The notes beneath the pieces are model-generated. The model saw only the letters and a program-made list of their open reading frames with translations, did no database searches and was not told the DNA's origin. Of a stretch of DNA of 64,000 nt, positions 34,151-46,117 are shown piece by piece. How positions within the stretch are numbered: position 1 is the stretch's first letter; each line of letters starts with the position of its first letter. The stretch comes from Pyrocephalus nanus (lineage: Eukaryota > Chordata > Aves > Passeriformes > Tyrannidae). The stretch is taken from NCBI GenBank assembly GCA_038380795.1, contig CM076272.1, positions 6,692,001-6,756,000 of the forward strand, in the 5' to 3' direction. The position numbers were made by a program, and so were the translations under genes.

Positions 34151-37100
34151 TCTTGATAAGATTTTGGTAATTTACAAGGAACTTGTGATCCATTTACAGA
34201 GGAGCCTTTACCCTGCAAACGTATTTCATGATTGAAACTCCTGTGTTTATGTATTTGCAGCAGCAGCATCTTGTGATGAGCAGTACAAAGAACCCGAATG
34301 TGAAAACATGCTGGGTTAAGGTCAGGCTATTTTTGCCATGTGACAGTCTTGTTATAAACTTCACTCAAGGTTTATTTTCAGTGTAATGATAAGGCATGAT
34401 AGCACATTTTATTTGGTTAAGGGAATGGCAATTCTGGAAAGAAAACTCCTAAACTGACCTGCACTGGATGTGCACTGTTTTCTATTTGTTGCTAATTATT
34501 CCACGTAACTCCAGGCAATGTGATGTTTCATAGCTAGTAAACATTTTTGTAGAAATTTGTTCAACCTTTTACAAGAGCTGGAATTTAAAAAGCTTCAAAG
34601 TTACTGAAGGTTTGGTTGACCAAATTCTTACCTTCAGTGTCTCACATTTTTCTTTCAGCACACTTTTAACTTGATAGATGGCTAGGACTAAGTCTGATCA
34701 TTTCTCTTTTAAAATGCCCACTTAAGAGAATTTCTGTTGGATTTTTTTTTCTCCCCTTTGGGACAAGGCTTAGTTTCTGAAGAAAGTAATATCAGGAAAA
34801 AGTGAATCTAGATAAAGAACTGAAAATTGCAAAGAGTTTTAATGATATTGATGTTCTTGACCTCCGGTTTATTCATTGTGTTCTATTTTTAGCACAAAAA
34901 GAAAAACAAAACCAAAAATAAATAACTTGTGCCTGTTCCATTGTACACATCCTTTCTTTGTTTAATGCCTTGTGTTCGTTTTCTTTTTGCTCTCTTAGTG
35001 TTTGTGCAGTGCAAAGGCTCTTTGTTGCTCTCCGTACTGTTTGTGTACACTACAGAAAGCAAGTCTAATAAACAGCTTTTTTCTTTCTACACTGGCTGGG
35101 GAAGCACTTTAATGGCTGAGCTTTGGGCTTGCTGGTCAGTGTGGGAGAGGGGATTAAAAATACTGCCCAAACTACTTCCTGGCTGTCAACAGTTCCAACA
35201 GAACCTGTTGAGTCAATCGGCAAGGAACTGCTTTGGTCTCTTAAGGCTTGTAATGATATGAAGAAGGAAATAGCGTTGGAAAAGCCTGGAGTTCCAACAG
35301 ACTCCTGCTGAAAATATCATACCAGTGACTCAGTGACATGACCAAAGAGAACTGCAAAGTTTCATAGGTCAGTCTACAAAAATTAAACTGCCAAAGAATT
35401 TTTTCATGGTAATTGCAGCAAAGTGTGCTGAGTTCTATCTGAAACTCCAAAGAGTTTCTCTTTGGATAATTAGCCCTTGCCCAGATCATTAGGGTGCTGA
35501 CTTAATTTCCTTTTTCTCTGAAGATCCTTCGTTGATGAATTCTTTCAGCAAAGGCAGTGCAATGTGGCCACACTGATCCACGTGGTCCCATAAATTGCCT
35601 TCACCCAGAGCAGCACAGTAACCACGAGCAAGAAATGTTATTGTGAATTCTTGACACCCTGGAGGAGGTTCAGCCCTTTACTGTTCCTTACTTCATGTTA
35701 AGGATGTTTCTGTGAGGTGCAGTAAAGACTGAGGGCTGGGTTGTAAAACCACTTCACTGCCATAGATCAGTTTCTTCCAAAATGTTTAAGGGTTAGTTTT
35801 GGCAGACAAACCAAAGCACTTTCAGGTTTGACCTGACATAATTGTGTTTCCTTACTGAAAAGAAAAAGGAAGAGAGATTCCCAGTTGAAAAATTAAAAAT
35901 ATTTTTATTTGGGATTAAAAAAAAAATTAATAAAATAAGGAGACACACCTACATACCTGGTAGTAGGTCTAGTAGCCATAGGAATTCAATGTAGGTTGAA
36001 GGGTGCAAGATAAGAGTTCAGTTATTGTTTCTCACTGCTAGTATTTCATTATTGATGTTTATTTCTTTAGGCAATGCCCATCCTACTTATAAAAGTGAAA
36101 GCTGCAAAGTAAATGCAAGGAGCATGTGAAGAATAATAAGAAAGCTAGCAAATATGAAGAATTTTATTCTTCTGTAAAAAGAGGTGTTGCTAATACTACT
36201 ACTACTAATAATAATTCCATGTGGACTGAAATTATTTGAACTAAACTGTCTATTTACTTGTAAAAGCAGGTTGTTCAAAGAGGCTAGTTTGAATTGAATT
36301 ACCCTAAAAGATGAGAAGGCTTTCTTAACTATCTAATTTTTGGAGTCCATTCTGAAATTTATGGGTGTGATAGCAAAGCTTTAAGACTTCTTAATGAAAA
36401 CTTTACTGGAAACTAGACAAGGGTCTGGACCCTGTCCGGGGTTTGAAACTATAAATATCCTGTTCTTATTTGGGGGAGAGATCTAGAATCTAAATATATT
36501 CCTTTCTGTATCATGTCTGATTAGGCATAAAAATACAAGTACAAAATATCTGCACAAAGATGTTTCACTAATGAGGATAAAGTATGGTAGGACTATATAA
36601 TGTTAAGAGAAAAATTTTAATATTTGATAAGTCATACAATTTAAATTCATCTTACAGTATAAAAATATTGATTAAAATTGTCATTCTCAATTAAACAAAG
36701 TAGCTTTTCTTCTTAAGAAAAATTATGTTCAACATCCTCCTTCCTGTTATGGAACTCTACAGGAAGAGGGTTGAAGAGGATGTTTCAATGGCACTCACCT
36801 CATCCATAGGCAATTGAAAAATCAAGTAAACATGAAGAGAAGTTGAAATATGGGCTGCTGGGATGTTACGGGTACATAAAACTCATACACGTCAACATGT
36901 GAACACACCCCACTGTTTAGAGTGTCTAATTATTTTCTGATCCAGCCTCCCTTCATGTCCATGAGTGGATTTGTCTGAGCCTTAATAAACCTCCTGCATC
37001 TTTTGGATGGCTTTTACTGCTTACATGGAAACATTCCCAATGGAGTGCTTATGTGTTGTGATCTTATTTGAGCATGACCAGTATCAACACATTTCAGAAG

Positions 37101-38101
37101 CCAGTGGTACAACTGTGTGGTCCCTAGAATTAGAGAATTCTGTTCTCAAATTGAGCAAAAGCAGTGATGTGTTAATGGTTTTTGTCTGGGTCATGGAAAG
37201 TGGAATATAGACCAGATCCCCTCATTTCCAATGGCAAGATATGTTTTTGGCACTTGAAAGAGGAGCTGATGACCTGGCAGCGTTCAAGTCTTGCAGGTTG
37301 ACAAACACTGCCCTCAGAGCTACCCTTGCTAGAAGGGTGGTTGTTGGCATTCCTGCTGGATGTGGAAAATCCTCTTCACTAACCCCTTGTGCTTTGTGTA
37401 GCGTGCCTGTGGTGTCTTCCAGACTATGATTTCCAGTGAAAACCCTTTGCTGCAACTGACACAAAATGACACAAAGCAATAGCAGACTATTAGAACACAC
37501 CTGATAAAGGACTCCTAAGTCTGAAAATCCTGTGAATTTAAGCAATAGTATGTAAAATGTAAATAAATGTTATGTTTCAGTTGCTCTGTTAACTTAAGTA
37601 TATCTTTTGGGGCAAAGTTTCTTGCACAGTAGATGACACAAAATGAGAACTGGACTTCTGCTATTTAAAATGTAGCCATTTAATGATGGGAATAGATTGG
37701 AAACATCAGACTAGCATTTATTTGCTTTTATTTTGCTGATTTGCAGCAGTTGCTTGAAGAAGGGTGTGGTTCGTTCTCTATTTTTTTGAAATCAATAGTT
37801 GAGGTAGTTGCATACAAGCTGATTTTTGTTATTCCTGTCAGCTCAAGGATGTCATTTACTAATGGTGAATAATTCCAATACATCTCTTGTAGTTTCTAGG
37901 GGAGAACTCCAAAACCTGAACTTTTTTGGGGGAGGTGGAAAACCTAGGCCTTTTTTGTTGATTTGAAGTCCCAGGCAAGGTAAGAAAGTCAAAACTAAGG
38001 TCTGTTGTGCTTAATTTTTTTTATATCCTCAGACAGTTTTTTTGTATTTTCACTCTCCTTACCTTACTCACCTTGCCAATTAAGAAGTAGGTATCACTCA
38101 C

Positions 38102-38159
38102 CAAAGAATGAATGAAAAAATAGCAAGCAAGAAAAAACTATGACAATTGGATGAAACAT
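38102..38159 (-). CDS. LIPC: Proposed LIPC exon 1 (start codon and signal peptide)
   Basis: On the minus strand an ATG (38,159-38,157) with A at -3 follows an in-frame TAA 15 nt upstream. It opens 19 codons beginning MFHPIVIVFSCLLFF and stops at G|gtgagt, a perfect donor. The one-base overhang G joins the AG of exon 2 to make Glu, keeping frame and giving a 486-residue protein (human 499). The peptide is strongly hydrophobic like a signal sequence, and the join places ALG near residue 23, where human has ALG near its cleavage site. Against it: human exon 1 lies very far upstream of exon 2, T-rich DNA often encodes hydrophobic runs, and the N-terminus lacks a basic residue. The true exon could lie beyond the window. 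Confidence 0.42.
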
Positions 38160-38235
38160 TATTAGGTCTGCTTAGAAAGAGACATTTTGAAAAAAAGCTT
38201 CCCTTTTGGCTTAAGTTTAAATGAATATGGAGTAG

Positions 38236-38280
38236 GTGATACTTTTCTCAGCGTTAGATTCTCTGTCTGAAAAGTATCAC
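38236..38280. repeat. 12-bp perfect inverted repeat upstream of proposed LIPC exon 1
   Basis: Arms gtgatacttttc (38,236-38,247) and gaaaagtatcac (38,269-38,280) are exact reverse complements separated by 21 nt. They lie 77-121 bp upstream of the proposed LIPC start codon. The arms could form a hairpin or be paired binding sites; no function is shown. Confidence 0.6.
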
Positions 38281-40198
38281 AGTTTTCTGAGTTGTCATTT
38301 CTTGTTTCTCTTGTCTAATATGCATGCAGGCATGCCAAAGGTAAGTCAACAAACTCACCACAAGTGTAGTTTGTACCCAAACAGCCACAAAGGGTGATTA
38401 CCCAACCATTGTTAGCCCTCTGATATCATACTTCCAACTCTCTCTTGAAAAATCCAAGAGGACAGCATGTAAAATTACACCATTCATACTGAGTGACTTC
38501 TCTGTGCGTTGCATGGCTTCAAACCATCCAAAAAATTCTATTAGCAGGTGGCATTAGTGAGTCTTGAAACTGGAAGAAAGATGTGTTTAGAAAGAGGCCA
38601 ATTCAAGAATTCACAGGGGGTGATGCCCTGGTTTCGTCAGTGAGGCAATGAGACGGTCATGGAAGGTGTGTGTGTGTGTGCCTGGTCAAAAATTAGCTCT
38701 GTAGTTATCAGGGGTCATTCTGTCTGCCTGTGGTTCTTTACCACTAAAGTGCAGAGGATACTTTTTTGTTTTCTTTGAAAATCAAATTCATCCAATATCT
38801 ACCAAAAGTCAAATATCTAATTCTCTATTGAAACATGTTTAATACTGGCAAATCTCTGTTTTCTGCTGCCTAAATGCTGCTGATCTTTCACAAATTCCTT
38901 ATAATCAGGCACTGCTGTCATGTTTTGATGCACAGTGGTGAGAAAATCTCTAAAAACTTATGCCACAGTTGAATAAAGGGAAGACTGTTCTGCTCTGCTC
39001 TTCCAGGTCTGTGTTCTTAATTTACCTGGGCTATTTGTGGAAGGGTTGAGGAATGGGGAAATTTGTTTGCAGATGTGATTGTCAGCTACCTTGTTAGAAC
39101 TGTCAGCAGAGATCAAGATTGCTATCATTTTCTGGTTACTCCTATTCAGAATTAATTTCTGAATGAAATTGGAGGAAGAGAATTTAATGTCTTGTTCAAT
39201 AATGGCAGAATCATGACTTAAAAAGAGCTGCTAATATGTTAATAAGGACTTCAGACGTAGCTGATATTTCTCCCTCTCTTTTTTAAAATTAGAATGCTTC
39301 TCAAAGGGAAAGTAATTTGAAAAAAACCTCCAGTATTGAATTCATAGCATATGCAAGAACTGTAAAATATATTCAAAAGTATTTGGTACAGATCATGGTT
39401 TAGTACAATTTGCTTGGTAGTGTAAAGCATAAGGGCATGGACCCTACTCTCAGAAGTTGCTTATATCAAAGAATTTGATAGAAGACGTCAGCTAATTTTG
39501 AGTTCTCTACTTACGTGTCTTGTGCTGCTCTTTATTTGAAATTTCTTCGCTTGAATGCACTTGGTCAGGTGGTGGAGACATCGAAACTGTTTCAGTGACT
39601 CTTGCTAGAAAACCTTGGAAAAAGGTGGCAAAACAGGTTAAAACCCATGTTTTGGTTTCTACTTGCTGTTGTGTGTCTCATCTATTCAGAGATATATCTC
39701 AAATCACTTATGAATCAAATAAGGCATTTCTATTTAATGTCTTCAAAAGAAGAAGTAAAATGTAGTGTGATGTGTTCTTTAAGAGAAAAAAACCCAGTAA
39801 GTTATCCTTTTGCTTTCCTCTGATTTATGTATTTATTATTTATATGTATTAGAGTATGTATTTTTATTCCCCCTCTTCCAAAGTTTGTTTTATGGTCATT
39901 GCTTTTGAACACTGGGTTGCTTCAAAATTCTCAAAAGAACCACCTATTTTGATTCTTGTGCCATACTCTTTTAATCGTTCTCTTCCACATAAAACCCTCC
40001 TTTATAATGTGAAATTTCCAAACTTATTTTTCACATCTCCCTTATTTAGCATCAAGAATTGAAGTGATGGTTAGAACAGAAGGCAAAGAAATAACACCCA
40101 CCCTCCAAACTGTTAGCTGTTCCTTTTGTCTTTTTATATCAGGTGAAAACTTCACAGAAGAATGCTGATTCTCAAAACTCTCTGTTTTGTTGTCTGAC
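38281..40198. other. Region upstream of proposed LIPC exon 1
   Basis: No recognised gene lies here. A (GT)n tract of about 15 bases lies at 38,666-38,680. A 90-nt exon-like segment on the minus strand at 39,515-39,604 is described in the findings. Confidence 0.5.
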
Positions 40199-40645
40199 TA
40201 CAGAATCGCAGGATATTCTGAGTTGGAAGGGACCCACAAGGATCATCGATTCCAACCCTCAGCCCTGCACAGGCCCATCCCCAGGAGTCACAGCAGGTGC
40301 CCCAGAGCATCATCCAAACACTCCTTGAGCTCTGTCAGCCTTGGTGCTGTGCCCACTGCTCTGAGGAGCCTGTTCAGTGCCCACCACCCTCTGGGGGCAG
40401 AGTCTTTTCCTAATCCAACCTAAACCTCCCCTGGCCCAACTTCAGGCCATTCCCTGGGGTCCTGTCCCTGATCCCCACAGAGCAGAGATCGGTGCCTGCC
40501 CCTGCTCTTTCCCTCCCGAGGAAGCTGTAACTGCACTGAGGTCTCCCCTCAGTCTCCTCTTCTCCAGCTGAACAGACCAAGCACCCTCAGCCGCCCCTCA
40601 TGCGACTTCCCCTCAAGGCCCTTCACAGGGCAGGAGGAGCCCCAC
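40199..40645 (-). mobile_element. CR1 LINE 3' fragment, minus strand
   Basis: The plus strand begins agaatcgcaggatattctga then gttggaagggaccc, and continues with CR1-like blocks such as ctctgaggagcctgttcagt and cctcttctccagctgaacag, the reverse complement of the CR1 ORF2 end and 3' UTR. It is GC-rich relative to its flanks, 5'-truncated and frame-broken. Confidence 0.85.
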
Positions 40646-43600
40646 AACTGAGGAACAGCTCACATTATTTATGGGTAACATATACTGGCCTCTTAATTCT
40701 CCCATCCAAAGTAAAATCCTTCTAAATATGATCATTTAAATGCTATTTGTGTAATGCAGAGTTGCTAAATTGAAATTAGTGCCCCAGTGGTTTAATCTGG
40801 CCTAATCTGAATGTCGTTAACCAGAATGCTGGAATAATTACAGTGTGTCTTTCCAGGAATGCTTTCAACTAGAATAATATAGATGTTCAATTGTTACTAT
40901 AAATTAATGTTAACAAATAATTGTCTCTCCTCCATCTGTTACCTAACCAAAATTTTCATGGTTTCAAGTAAGATTTAGAAGTAGGTAGATCTTGGAAACA
41001 ATACTTTCACCCTTCATGAAACTGCTTCCTTTCAAATATATGCATGACTAAATTTTTTTGGCCAGGGTTTCTGCCAAGGTATTCAGATGCTTAATTTGGA
41101 GCCTGCATTTCCATAATATAAAAAGCAAAAAGAAGAAATAGTCACAAACTGCCTGGGTGAAATATATTTGTTTGTTTGATGTTATCACATAGAGGAAGGG
41201 GCAAATGAATAATAACAAATGTGAAGCTAAGTGTTACTATTTGCTGTTGTTCAGAATTATTAATTGTCTGGAAATATTTTTAATTTTTAGTAACTAAAAA
41301 AGTAATTTTGAAATCAGAATTGATCAACAATATACTTAGGTTAATTTATGTTGAAATCTTTGAAGCTCTAATTTGCAATTTTGTTGCTGTTGAAGTTTGG
41401 ACTTTTTATCTAGTTTGGGCAAAAAAATGTTCTTGGCATATGAAAATATTTTCCTGTTCAGCTCTTAAAGAGTTGAGTCAGCTCTTACCCTGTAAGAGGT
41501 GGACAAGAGCTAAACAGGAAATCTAGATCAAAGGATTCAAAAGTCTGCATGTACTTGCTTATACCATCGTGATTCAGAGCATTGTTTTTCTCAGTTTTAT
41601 TTCAAATGGACCAGGAGAAAATCTCTATTACTTATGTCCATGTCCCTTGGAACCATTTCACATATGCTGATATCATCATGACAAGTGTAAATTTTGATTA
41701 AAAAATATACAGTCTTCCAAAATATAAGACATTTTTGGATTCATATTTTAGGGTAGCTATGCTGGAAGTGGGAGTTCATTTTACTCCTGTGGCCTTGCTT
41801 TTTTGCTGAGTTATCCTACAGTGAAATCACTTGTCTGGTGCCAACTTGCTGTGTCAGATATTCAGCATGACTTCTGCACCACAGCATTCTGTAATATGAG
41901 GAGAAATATATGCAGCAAGAATATGTGTTTGAAGCTCAGAAAAAAATAATGAAAAATTACGAGAAGGAGAAGATAAAACCATCAGAATCTTTAGAAGGTT
42001 CCACAGGGAGGTGTTGCTGAGTGGAAGTCACTTGCCAGGCCACGGGACAGCCCTCCAGGCCAGACTGCTGGGTGGCTGCTATATTTCCTGGAAGGCAGAG
42101 GTGAATAGGGCAGGAAAGATGATTGAGTGTTGCAGTGGGAAAAGAAAAAAAGGGAATGTGAATGAGTTTGAGCTTTAGGATTAGAGCAATGATTACAGCG
42201 AGATGAGACAGCTCTCCAGCACCAGGCAGGCTCTTGATTGGATCTGCCTACCCTGAGTGTAATTAAACCTCAGTCTAATAAAGTGGCCTTTGTTCAGTTC
42301 AGGGAATAGGACTATGCATCCAAAGGTCTCAGTCTGAGTAGTGAATTGGCATCTGGTCCATTAAAATTTTTGTACTTCCAAGGAACCTGTGTTTTAGAGG
42401 AAATATTGGGAGAATTTTTAAGGATATGTTCTTGGGAGCTTTATTTTTCTTTAATCACTCTCTCCTCTCATTCTTCTTGTTTCCTTTTCTCTTGCCCCTC
42501 CAAAATGTTGCTGCTTTTTTTCATTGTGTCCCTTGATTTTTTAATAATAATATATTTTTTTTAAAATATTAGAATTGTTTTCTTTTACTGTTTTTGTCTG
42601 AAAGCCTTAGTTAAGCCAAAATAGCTGAGGGGAAATCCTGTTTTTGCAGCACACAAGGACTTTTTGCTTTGACAGTCACTAGGTGTGTTCATCTAAGCAA
42701 GAGTTTGATGGTTTCACTGATATGGTATTAAAAAGCTTTGGTCATTTTACATGTATCCTGAATTTCTCCAAACTGATCTTTTATAGTGGATGCCTGTAGG
42801 TATTTCTTCTAAAACCTTTGCAGTGCACACTGTTTACAGAAGTTATTTCCATGCAACTATGTATAGAAATTAGACTTCTCATTGAGTAAATTTGTTTAAA
42901 TATTAAACTGAAAGAGGAAGGAACATTCTCTGTGGACATATTTTAAAGTAGATTCTGCATATAGAACAAGTCTTAGAGTTTTTATTAATGCTGTCATGCA
43001 AATTTTGTTATGATTTTCCTTGTAGAGGTGAACCGAGTGCAGATTATAACAGTTGCCATCACTTGAGCCATAGTTCACAAAACGTTTTCAGTGCATTTGT
43101 CTAATACTCCAGTACAGCACTCTCTTTTAGTAAAAAGGGCCATGCAATGGTGTCCTACAAAGATTTGTTAGTCCAAGTTTGGGGTGAGCCATTATCAAAA
43201 TTGGCTAAGACGTTGCTGAGCTCTGCAGGCTTTTCCAGGAGTCCTGAGACAACTATTATGGAAGATATTATTTTTATGGAATACTTAATATTTTATGCAC
43301 AGGACAATGCAAAAGGTTATTAGAAGTATTAACAGCATAGAAAACTTTTTCAGGAGTTTTATCCCTTTAACCAATAAGACCAGACACCTTTGCACATTGT
43401 TTCTAGGATTCCAGTCCTAGAGAAAATATGTATAAAATGATCAAAACTGCATTTTAAAAGTCATGATGCTGAGGTCCAGTGGGTTAGCTGGCTGGGCAGG
43501 TGATTTGTGTCTCACTCAATGCCTTAAATCTCAGTCTCAAGCGAGATAAAGCTGCCTCTTGGCATTACTGCAAGGGCACACAGTGCTGCAATTTTAACCT

Positions 43601-46075
43601 GTTACTGCAGTGACAGGGACAATTTAGTTTCTGGGCCTCTGGCAGGATTTGAGGTTTGGGTGCAAAATGCCAAATTTGGGTTGGGGAGAGAAAGAAATAC
43701 TTGTTTTGTTTCCTGGTAACTGAAAAAATTGCAGACTCTTAAGGTGTTCCAAGACCAAAAATCTGGAAACCAGTAGCAGTAAATATGTATTAGAGGGCAG
43801 TAAATTAGCACTATATAATAGTATAATGATGTGCTGGAGTATAATTGGGTTCCTAATTGTCCATTATAGCTATGTAATTTATATAATTATCTTACATAGT
43901 GTTGTATAAAGTGCATACACGCAGAGAAGCATCTATATATTTATTAAAAAAATCTATTAATGGATGTTAAATACTATTTATAAATATTACAATGTTTTAT
44001 GTACTCGATAAATCATATGACATTCCCCTCATTATAGCAGCATTTAATATTAATGAAATATTACTTTGGGCATTTGTCTTAGAAGGTTCAAGTGTTTAAT
44101 ATTCAGAGACAATATACATAAAATATCCAATTTCTAAATCTTTGCTGTGCATCCATGCATTGCTAAGCACTTTTTCCAGGTCCAGAGCATGGTTCCTAAT
44201 GCAGATGAAGGACATGCTAACAGAACAGCTGCAGTAGTTTGGATAACCTTCAAAATGCTTCAGGGCATAAGTCAACCACTGATTTTCTGGATGAATGTTA
44301 ATTTTTTTTCTAGGTTACTCTCAGTATTGATGTATCTCTGACCAGATATTTAGAGTGTCTTTGGTCAGATGTGTTGTTTCAGTTCCTGTAGTCCTGGGTA
44401 TTTGAATTTTGAGAACAGTATGCCAGATTGAAGAAAACTTTCATGTTCACTTTCAGTTGGTTTATTTTTTATTTACGTGGGTTTTGTTTAGCAGTTGTAG
44501 ACTGACATGAGGCAAACTGAAGAGCTGAGGTTGTTTTCCATATTTTGTCCTTTTCACGTCCTTAGGAGTCACTTCTGGGGTCTTTAGGTGTGTGTCCCTC
44601 TAAGGTTATGAAGGTTCTCCTCCTGAAGTGTGGGCAGTGTTGGTGAGGGTGGAACCCCTGCTTCCAAGGCAGGGCCCAGGTCTGGTCCTGGGAGCTGCAC
44701 ATCCCTGGAGGTGATCCTGGAGGATTCACAGGACATGATTCTCCATACCTGAGCGGTTCAGCCATGACTCTGGCACTCCTTTGATTCAGTTCCCTCACCC
44801 AACATGTGAGAATTATTTTCACTTTCTACTGGGTTAGTTTGCTGTTGGCTTAGCAAGCTAAAAACTCCTGCAGAGATCGGGTAAGTCAGCATAAGAAATA
44901 AGAAAAGAGATCACAGAACTGATCAGGCAAGTTCTTCTAAAGCCTCCAAATGTGGAAATCAAACAGAGGCAGAATGCATCTGCTTAAGCAAAAGGTTTAT
45001 CACCCAAAAGCAGTGATTGTATAAAAATTTACATTTTAATTTGCTCAAGATTGTTCTGTGAAAAATAACACAACCCACTTAAACCTTTTCTTATTTTTCT
45101 ATTAGCATAAGAAAAAGTATCTCTGAAAGTGCCTGGAAAGCTGATTTTATAATCTCTGTGTTCATTTGACTAGCACAGAGTTCGCAGCCTCAGAAGTTAA
45201 AAATTCTCCAAATAGTTACAGATCAATTGTATTTGGGAACCAATGTGAAACTTCATAGAATTGGCTAGGAAAACCTAATGAGATTCTTGAAAGAGAGCTG
45301 GAAGCACATTCCTCTCTGATGCTTGAGAGCATAGCACAGCCAAAGAGTCTCATGAATGCAGTGTGGGGGGAAGGAACAGTTTGTTATCAATCCAGAAATG
45401 GCCATCTCACATTCACAAGCCGAGAAGAGAGATCAGTGGCTCAGCTGAACAGCCAGAGAGCCAGTTCTGCTCCTTGGACAGCTGCCCTTGGTGGACATGG
45501 CAAGCCTACAAAAAGTACTAGAACCACGTCAGAGTGGCAGATTGTCCCAGCCCTTCTGTGCAAAGTAGAGATGTGACACATCCTGTAGCTGTGTTAGGGC
45601 ACAGAAAGGGGCAAGGCTGAAGTGTGGGCTCAATCCTGCAATATTCTGGGCAGGGGCACTCCAGGGGATACAGGAACAGCTGGCTGCCACTGCAGATCAA
45701 AATCTTATAACTGGGTCTCTGGAATGTGGGGACCCAGCAGGAATTGGAGAAACAGAAACCCGAGTGTGTAAATATGGAGATCACCTTTCTGCATTATTCT
45801 CTTAACCACTCAAGTTTGTCAAAAGCTGCTTTACCATATTGTGCATAGGTGGTGCACATAACACTACAACTCATGCTTCTGACTTTAGTTGGCATGTTTT
45901 GTCTAGAATCTGTCATATTTTGTAGGGCAAAGAAAGTGGAACTGCTATTCATATGCAAAGGATTAAAGACACAAAATGGGAGGAAATCTTGTATAAAACA
46001 GTAGTTAAGGGTTATTCCAGAAGGTGTCTTTCTTTTTACTATATATAAATTCACTTTGCAGTTTAAATTCACTTC

Positions 46076-46083
<8 letters not shown>

Positions 46084-46111
<28 letters not shown>
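46084..46111. repeat. Homopolymer T tract, 28 bp
   Basis: An uninterrupted run of T. No CR1 or SINE body is recognisable on either side, so it may be a simple expansion or the poly(A) tail of a decayed minus-strand retrocopy. Confidence 0.9.

Positions 46112-46117
<6 letters not shown>

Noticed and set aside
34632..34681. Possible 50-nt minus-strand mini-exon (IYQVKSVLKEKCETLK)
   Set aside because: The donor is good but the acceptor tract is weak, and the phases (1 in, 0 out) would break the LIPC frame if it were inserted before exon 2.
36799..36900. Minus-strand G|gtgagt donor preceded by LHVYLIFQLPMDE
   Set aside because: It was considered as an alternative LIPC first exon, but the only ATG in frame lies three codons before the donor, so it encodes no signal peptide.
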